From the NCBI GenBank assembly GCA_018065365.1, contig JAGHTH010000074.1, forward strand, positions 1 to 6,801: 6,801 nucleotides of DNA, written 5' to 3'. This document shows positions 1 to 4,700 of the stretch, piece by piece. The translations under genes were made by a program, and so were the position numbers. Every line of letters begins with the position of its first letter. Within the stretch, counting starts at the first letter, position 1. The notes under the pieces are model-generated. The model did no database searches. It was not told where the DNA came from and was given only the letters and a program-made list of their open reading frames with translations. Source of the stretch: Candidatus Coliplasma caballi (GTDB lineage Bacteria > Bacillota > Clostridia > Oscillospirales > CAG-382).

Positions 1-1
1 C

Positions 2-94
2 GGTGATAAGAACGTCGGCAAAATGCCGAGTGTTCTTAGGGACAGTTTTGTAGACACTCGCCACACAGCGTGGTGTGTAAGTGCGCACTTGTAA
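2..94 (+). other. 3' end of an upstream unit: structured RNA-like segment or C-terminal coding remnant
   Basis: Identity not recognised. The segment forms a strong stem-loop: 7-13 pairs with 32-38 and 15-20 pairs with 24-29 around an AAA loop. Smaller hairpins follow: 62-66 with 73-77, and a 12-bp palindrome at 79-90. Bases 27-33 (CGAGTGT) can instead pair with 54-60 (ACACTCG), which would break the first hairpin. One frame is also open from base 2 to a TAA at 92-94, giving 30 residues that end just before the terminator. It could therefore be the C-terminus of a truncated gene. The dense pairing favours the 3' end of a non-coding RNA, but I matched no known family: it lacks a tmRNA CCA end, a T-box motif and recognisable SRP or RNase P RNA motifs. 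The 5' part lies outside the window. Confidence 0.35.
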
Positions 95-96
95 AT

Positions 97-132
97 AAAA
101 ACAGGCTGACAATCAAATCAGCCTGTTTTTTC
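97..132 (+). terminator. Rho-independent terminator of the upstream unit
   Basis: A perfect inverted repeat (ACAGGCTGA at 101-109, TCAGCCTGT at 118-126) encloses an 8-nt loop. It is extended by an A run at 97-100 pairing with Ts at 127-130. The T-rich tail continues to about 145. The A-stem-T symmetry could also let it stop transcription on the opposite strand, but no gene in this window would need that. It separates the segment at 2-94 from the downstream operon. Confidence 0.88.
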
Positions 133-255
133 TTTTGCTTTTTTTGAGGAAAAGATTGTACTTTTACCGTCTTCGATCGTATAAAGAATGCAGAGAAAAA
201 ATGAGGAAAAGCGGCAGAAAAAATGGGAAAAACGGGGAATATTAAAAAATAGCTA
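133..255. other. Purine-rich spacer between terminator and operon promoter
   Basis: No gene is seen here. The + strand is strikingly A/G-rich from about 183 to 250. It contains an imperfect 22-bp tandem repeat and an A/T tract (238-250) immediately upstream of the -35 box, where an UP element would lie. A weak promoter-like pair (TTGTAC at 156-161, TATAAA at 180-185, 18-nt spacer) is also present but matches the -35 consensus poorly. Confidence 0.6.
194..237. repeat. Imperfect 22-bp tandem repeat upstream of the operon promoter
   Basis: Two adjacent units (194-215 and 216-237) both begin with AGAAAAAATG and continue with a G/A-rich stretch. Ungapped identity is 17 of 22 positions, counted by eye. 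The 22-bp period is about two helical turns, so both copies would present the same face of the DNA. A regulator binding site or a phased A-tract acting on the promoter at 256-284 is possible. Simple low-complexity purine sequence is the alternative. Confidence 0.45.
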
Positions 256-284
256 TTGCTTTCTTTTTGGAGACGTGATATAAT
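256..284 (+). promoter_or_regulatory. Sigma-A-type extended -10 promoter of the three-gene operon
   Basis: The -35 box is TTGCTT (256-261), the spacer is 17 nt, and the -10 box is a perfect TATAAT (279-284). A TG at 276-277, one base upstream of the -10, makes it an extended -10 promoter. The predicted start of transcription near 291 leaves a leader of about 28 nt before the first ATG. A 10-bp palindrome (AATAGCTATT, 248-257) overlaps the start of the -35 box and could be an operator. No other convincing promoter lies between the three genes, so this probably drives all of them. Confidence 0.8.
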
Positions 285-302
285 AATATGAATAAATGGA
301 TA

Positions 303-310
303 AAAAGGAG
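303..310 (+). promoter_or_regulatory. Ribosome binding site that fixes the first gene's start
   Basis: AAAAGGAG ends 8 nt before ATG 319, which is ideal spacing. An in-frame GTG at 313 lies only 2 nt from the site and is too close to be used. ATG 319 is therefore chosen. Confidence 0.85.
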
Positions 311-318
311 AAGTGGGA

Positions 319-990
319 ATGGACAGCTCTTACTGGCTTTTGAACGCGCTGCCGCTGATCCCTCTGATCGCCGCGGTCATATACGGTTTTTTCCGGATGT
401 TCCGAAACAAAACGCCGCTGTATTTCCGGATCGGCGTTCTGGCGATCTTCTGCGCGCTGCTGGAATATATCAACAACAGTTTGGTGCTGCTTTGCAGCGA
501 GGACGGGTACGTGATCCGCAACCTCGGTGCGCTTGCCATGGGCGGTTTCTGCGCGTTTATGTTCGCCGCGAACTACGGACAGTTCGATTCGATCGTGGAC
601 GGCGGGCAGAGGAAGTACCGCTACTGTCGGATCCTCGCGTGGATCGCTCCGATCGCGCTGCTCGTTCCCGAAGTGATCTCGGACATCATGATGCAGGAGA
701 CCGACGCGTTCTATCTGGTCATGTGTGCGCTGATCGACGCGAGCGTGCTGCCATGCGCCTATTTCAACCTCAAAGTCATTCTGATGAAAGACGACGGCAC
801 CGGGTTCGTCAAGGGTGCAAAGCCGATGAACGTCGTTTCGCTGCTGTACATCCTGTTGGAAAACGCGAGCGCCTATCTGCTTGAGGGCGAGTCGATCGTA
901 CCGATGATCGTGGTCTATTACGTTACGATCGCGGTCTGCATCGCGGGGATCTTCTGTCTGGATTGGGGGAGAAAACAATGGATGAAATGA
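319..990 (+). CDS. Seven-helix integral membrane protein of unknown function
   Basis: I do not recognise a named family for this 223-aa protein. Seven hydrophobic segments are visible at about residues 7-27, 36-58, 68-86, 104-124, 131-156, 170-189 and 193-214. Charge distribution gives a clear topology. The 1-2, 3-4 and 5-6 loops and the C-terminus are basic (for example RMFRNK and GQRKYRYCR) and should face the cytoplasm. The 2-3, 4-5 and 6-7 loops are acidic and short and should face outside. This N-out/C-in arrangement is shared with the 7TM sensor modules of some bacterial histidine kinases, but no kinase or other output domain follows. It is first in the operon and its last 13 nt overlap the protease gene, implying translational coupling. 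A sensor or a membrane partner of the protease or of the giant protein is an inference. No catalytic motif is seen. Confidence 0.88.
   Translation: MDSSYWLLNALPLIPLIAAVIYGFFRMFRNKTPLYFRIGVLAIFCALLEYINNSLVLLCSEDGYVIRNLGALAMGGFCAFMFAANYGQFDSIVDGGQRKYRYCRILAWIAPIALLVPEVISDIMMQETDAFYLVMCALIDASVLPCAYFNLKVILMKDDGTGFVKGAKPMNVVSLLYILLENASAYLLEGESIVPMIVVYYVTIAVCIAGIFCLDWGRKQWMK
965..971 (+). promoter_or_regulatory. Ribosome binding site that fixes the protease gene's start
   Basis: GGGGGAG lies inside the 3' end of the 7TM gene and ends 6 nt before ATG 978. An in-frame TTG at 963 lies upstream of this site and would leave it unused, so ATG 978 is preferred. The placement makes translation of the protease depend on ribosomes finishing the preceding gene. 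Confidence 0.7.
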
Positions 991-1631
991 TTATCGTTCT
1001 GTTCATCTGCATCGTTCTGCCCCTTTCGCTCGGGCTGGTGTTCATGAAAGGACACGCCAAAGAGATGACGCTGTTTCTGGAGATCGGAATGTTCATCTGT
1101 CTGCTGGCGGCGTTCGTCAACGGGTACGCGGAGGGTGCGCTCGGCATTCCGCGGGTGCAGATGACCTTTACCATTACGCCTTTGACCGAGGAAGTGCTCA
1201 AAGCGATCCCGATTATGTTCTACGTGTTCCTGTTCAAGCCGGGCAAAAACCGGATCATCAACAATTCGCTGATGGTCGGCATCGGGTTTGCCATTCTGGA
1301 AAACGCCTACATCATGATGTCCGACCTTTCGTCGATCTCGATCCCGTGGGCGCTTTTGCGCGGGCTCGGCGCGGGCATGATGCACGGCATCTGCACGCTG
1401 ATCGTCGGTTACGGTCTGACCTACGTTTATCTGCGGCGCAAGCTCGCCATCGCGGGTACTTACGCGCTGCTGATCTGCGCGGTGGTTTACCACGCGTGCT
1501 ACAATCTGTTGATCCAATCGGACTACCGCTTCTTCGGGATCCTCATTCCGATGGCGACCGTGATCCCGGCGGTTTTGATCCTCTACCTCGGGAAGAAGAA
1601 AAAAGCTTCCCTCGCGAAAGGAAACGACTGA
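978..1631 (+). CDS. PrsW-family intramembrane protease
   Basis: This 217-aa polytopic protein carries the signature motifs of the PrsW family, part of the wider CAAX-protease/bacteriocin-processing (CPBP) superfamily. They are EExxK at E71-E72-K75, within PLTEEVLKAIPI; a GFAxxEN motif ending at E108-N109; H136 in GMMHGICT; and HxxxN at H172-N176. All predicted catalytic or metal-liganding positions are therefore intact. Hydrophobic segments lie around 4-22, 32-50, 66-86, 98-114, 124-148, 158-178 and 185-204, and the C-terminus is strongly basic (KKKK at 206-209). In Bacillus subtilis, PrsW makes the first cut in the anti-sigma factor RsiW in response to antimicrobial peptides and envelope stress. 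No RsiW or SigW homologue is visible here, so orthology is not claimed and no symbol is given. The gene overlaps the 7TM gene by 13 nt and ends one base before the giant gene. A substrate in the same operon is plausible but unproven. Confidence 0.9.
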   Translation: MDEMIIVLFICIVLPLSLGLVFMKGHAKEMTLFLEIGMFICLLAAFVNGYAEGALGIPRVQMTFTITPLTEEVLKAIPIMFYVFLFKPGKNRIINNSLMVGIGFAILENAYIMMSDLSSISIPWALLRGLGAGMMHGICTLIVGYGLTYVYLRRKLAIAGTYALLICAVVYHACYNLLIQSDYRFFGILIPMATVIPAVLILYLGKKKKASLAKGND

Positions 1632-1632
1632 A

Positions 1633-1734
1633 ATGGCTATCTGGGCGATCTGTAAGAAAATGCTTCGCGCGGCGCTTTGCGCGGTGCTTGCCTGCAGCAT
1701 GGCGTTTGCCGGTTTTGTGCGCACCGTCGTTGCC
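1633..1734 (+). other. Signal peptide of the giant protein
   Basis: Residues 1-34 show a basic n-region (K8, K9, R12), a hydrophobic core (about 13-29) and a small-residue cleavage context, VVA before A35-E36. This looks like a type I signal peptide. A cysteine at 21 preceded by VLA resembles a lipobox, but R12 sits close to it and the hydrophobic core continues past it, so lipoprotein processing is less likely. Confidence 0.75.
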
Positions 1735-4700
1735 GCAGAAGATCCGGATCGGGTGTTGAACTCGATGTCGCAGGAGGAGTTTGAACGCGCGGTGAAAACC
1801 GGCGAAGCGCTCGGGGAAGCAAACGGAGCAAAACTTTACGTCAGCGACATCATGATCGGTACCGGCTACACCGAGGCAGAGGCGAAAAGCGCCATTACGA
1901 GAGCGGGCTATTACGTTTTCGGGCAGAACCTCAACGAAGGCGCCGGCGGGTACGAGAAAAAAGAGATCAAATATACCTACATCGGCTACAAACTGACGAG
2001 CGACCGATCGAAAGCCATTACCAACATCAGTTTGATGGATCAGAACGGCGGGTACGAGCCGTACAGTTATTACGAAAAAGCGAAAGAAATGTACGCCGGA
2101 CTCGCGGACGCGACGAATCTGATGCAGAGAGCGTGCAGAGAGTTCACGGAAAACCTCAAAAAAGGGAACAAGAACGCCGTTGCCGCGAAAGAATGTCTGA
2201 ACATTTTCTGCGTGCCGAAGACTTCCAAAGAATTTTCCGGCCCGCTGTTCGGCGATTATCTGACGACGGGCTCGATTTCCGCCGAGAAATGCGAAGAACT
2301 GCTGCTCGTGCTGAACACGCTGATCACCAACATCACGATGACGCAGATCGCGATCGCGAACATTGACACCACGCTGGAAGCGCAGAAGATCGAGGGGACG
2401 GAGATCCTTTCCGAAACCGGCGTCTGCGGATATTCCGATCTGACGGACGCGGGGAATTGGCTCGCGGACGCGTACAACGCGCTGGAAACGAAGATCGTCA
2501 AGGGCGAAAACGGGAAAGACGTCGAGCAGAAGAACATTCCGGGCGACGACAGCGATACGGCGCAGGATTATTTCGACCAGATCTACGTTCTGAACAAGGC
2601 GATGAACGGCGGTTTTTCCGAAGCGGCGGTTTCGTATCTGAAAAGCGTGAAACTGAAAGGAAAGATCGACTTTTCGACCGGGTACATCAACGCGTCGGGG
2701 GCGTATTCCGTTTACGATTTCCTGAAAGAAGCGCCGCGCGGCGCGCTGGCGGGATTCCTGCACGCGCTTCCCGAGGTTTGCGGGTTGTGCCACTTTACCG
2801 AAGTGCTGGAGATCTGCGCGGCAGACGCGTCCCACCGGATCCCGAAAACGTTGAAGACGAATTTCGTGTACCACGTCAACTGGATCGACGCGATCACGAA
2901 AGGGATCGGCGCTCTCGGGTACGATCCGTACAACGCGAATACGCGAAACATCTACGAGGACACCGTTTCGGTGTACCGCGAGGAAATCAACGCGTTCGTC
3001 GTTTCTTTGCAGACCTTTTTCGATCAATACGACCGCGCCGTCAAGGAATCGGCAAAAGGGACGAATTCCGACGAAGCGCCTCTTTCCGAGGAGGAATTGA
3101 TCGCGAAAACGGCAAGCACGGGAGAGATCGACGGCAGCGGTTTCTGCCCCGAATTGTACCTCGGGCTGTATAAAACCCTTGAAAAATTTGAAGTTTCCGT
3201 TCTCCGTGAGGGAAGAAAAACGACTCTCTCGCTGGCGGAATACTTTCAGCAGATCGACACGGCGTACCGTGCGTCCCTGCAGGAAAAGAGCAGCGCCGCG
3301 GAGAAAGAGCAGAGCCGCTGGATCTATTCCGCGCTCGCCTATCCGATCATCACCTCGCTGACCAACGGGCAATGGTTTGCGCTGCGGACGAATATGCTGG
3401 AAACCGTCATCGCGCTTTCGCTGCTTACCGAGAAAGAACTCTACGCGATGCGGGAAAAATACAAGATCATCGGGAAAGAACTGACCGAAGAAGATCACGT
3501 GGAGGCGTTCTCCGTCTGGAACAATACGAACAGGGAACTGATCGAAGCCGAAAACGTCGCCATGACGAGCGACCAGACGCAGCGGACGTTTGAGGAAAAA
3601 CTGTACTCGCAGGTAACAAGCAACTACCAGACCGCCGAAAAGAGACACGTCGATTCTCTGATCAAGTGCGGGCTTGTCGCAGCCGGCTGCGTGGCGGGTG
3701 TTCTGATCGCGTTCACGATCTATAAAGTTGCCGTGGCGGTTACGGTCGGCGCGTTTTCCACCGGCGGTATTCTCGCGATCGGCGCGGGCGGGATCGCCGT
3801 TACCTGCAGTTTGATCATCGGCGCCGCGTTTACGGCGACGTTTGCCGTCGTGTTCATCGTCGCGCTCGGGTTTTTGATCGCGTGGCTGGTGGAACATTTC
3901 AAAACGCCGAAGCCGACCTATTCTTCGATCCCGACGCTGATGATGGACTGCGTGACGGACATCAACAACACCGTTATCTCGCACGTGAACTATTACGTCG
4001 TGCGGGATCAATACGGAAACCCGGCGGATATCAACGGGTTCAACGCGAAAAAATGGACGGTGCTTTACTATACCACCGACCCGAAAGGCGGCTCTCCGCT
4101 GACCTGCAACGCGAGCGGCAGTTATTTCGGCTCGGTCATGGGCAATACCTCCCGGCCGGACGACAGCTGCCCGCTGGCAAAGTTTACCCGGTACGATCCG
4201 TTCAACCTCAACAACAACTGCTACAAAGATACCGTGGGCGGCATTTACGTCTGGTTCTTTACGGAAGATTCGCTGAATCATATTTTCAAGACCGGACTGC
4301 GCCAGAAATACGTGGCGGGCATTCGCATCGCGGTCGGCAAAACGGCTGAAGCGGCGATGTCCTCGCTGGCGATGGCCAAGGGGTATTACGTGATCGAACA
4401 CAACCTCGCGCCGAGCAGCAAGTATTTCGTTTACGTCGCCTATTCCACGACCAAAGACCCGGACAAAGCGCTTCGCGACATCCGCGTCGCGTACGGTACG
4501 ATGGAAAAGGAACTGTATTACGGGCAGCTCAAATACGCCAACGTTCTGCCGGAGGGCATGGAAAAATGCCCGTTGGAAACCTGCGACGTTTCCGACGACA
4601 CGGTGGAAGCGACCGCGTTCTCCTATACGCTGTTCACGGCGCAGATCGAAGCTTCGTCGGGGATCGTGTTCGGCGATCCGATCCTTTCAAACGGGTTTGA

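Noticed and set aside
79..90. 12-bp palindrome AAGTGCGCACTT as a DNA operator
   Set aside because: It lies just before a terminator rather than at a promoter. A small RNA hairpin within the structured segment is the simpler reading.
1..132. tmRNA, SRP RNA, RNase P RNA or T-box element
   Set aside because: No CCA 3' end with a TpsiC arm, no GGAAG/GCAGC SRP loop, no recognisable RNase P core and no T-box sequence are present.
156..185. Second promoter (TTGTAC, 18-nt spacer, TATAAA)
   Set aside because: The -35 matches consensus at about half its positions and no gene starts shortly after. The 256-284 promoter is far better.
288..884. 198-codon + strand frame starting at ATG 288
   Set aside because: Its start lies at or before the predicted transcription start, it has no ribosome binding site, and the translation is Arg-rich nonsense. 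The 319-990 frame gives a coherent seven-helix protein.
832..894. LLEN in the 7TM protein resembling the ILEN of the PrsW GFAxxEN motif, hinting at a degenerate duplicate
   Set aside because: The EExxK and both His motifs are absent from the 7TM protein and helix spacing differs, so the short match is best taken as chance.
1543..4401. 952-codon open frame on the minus strand opposite the giant gene
   Set aside because: Its translation is Arg/His/Val/Asp-rich low-quality sequence with no domains. It is the mirror of GC-rich third positions in the + strand gene, which has a signal peptide, a clear membrane block, repeats and a good ribosome binding site.
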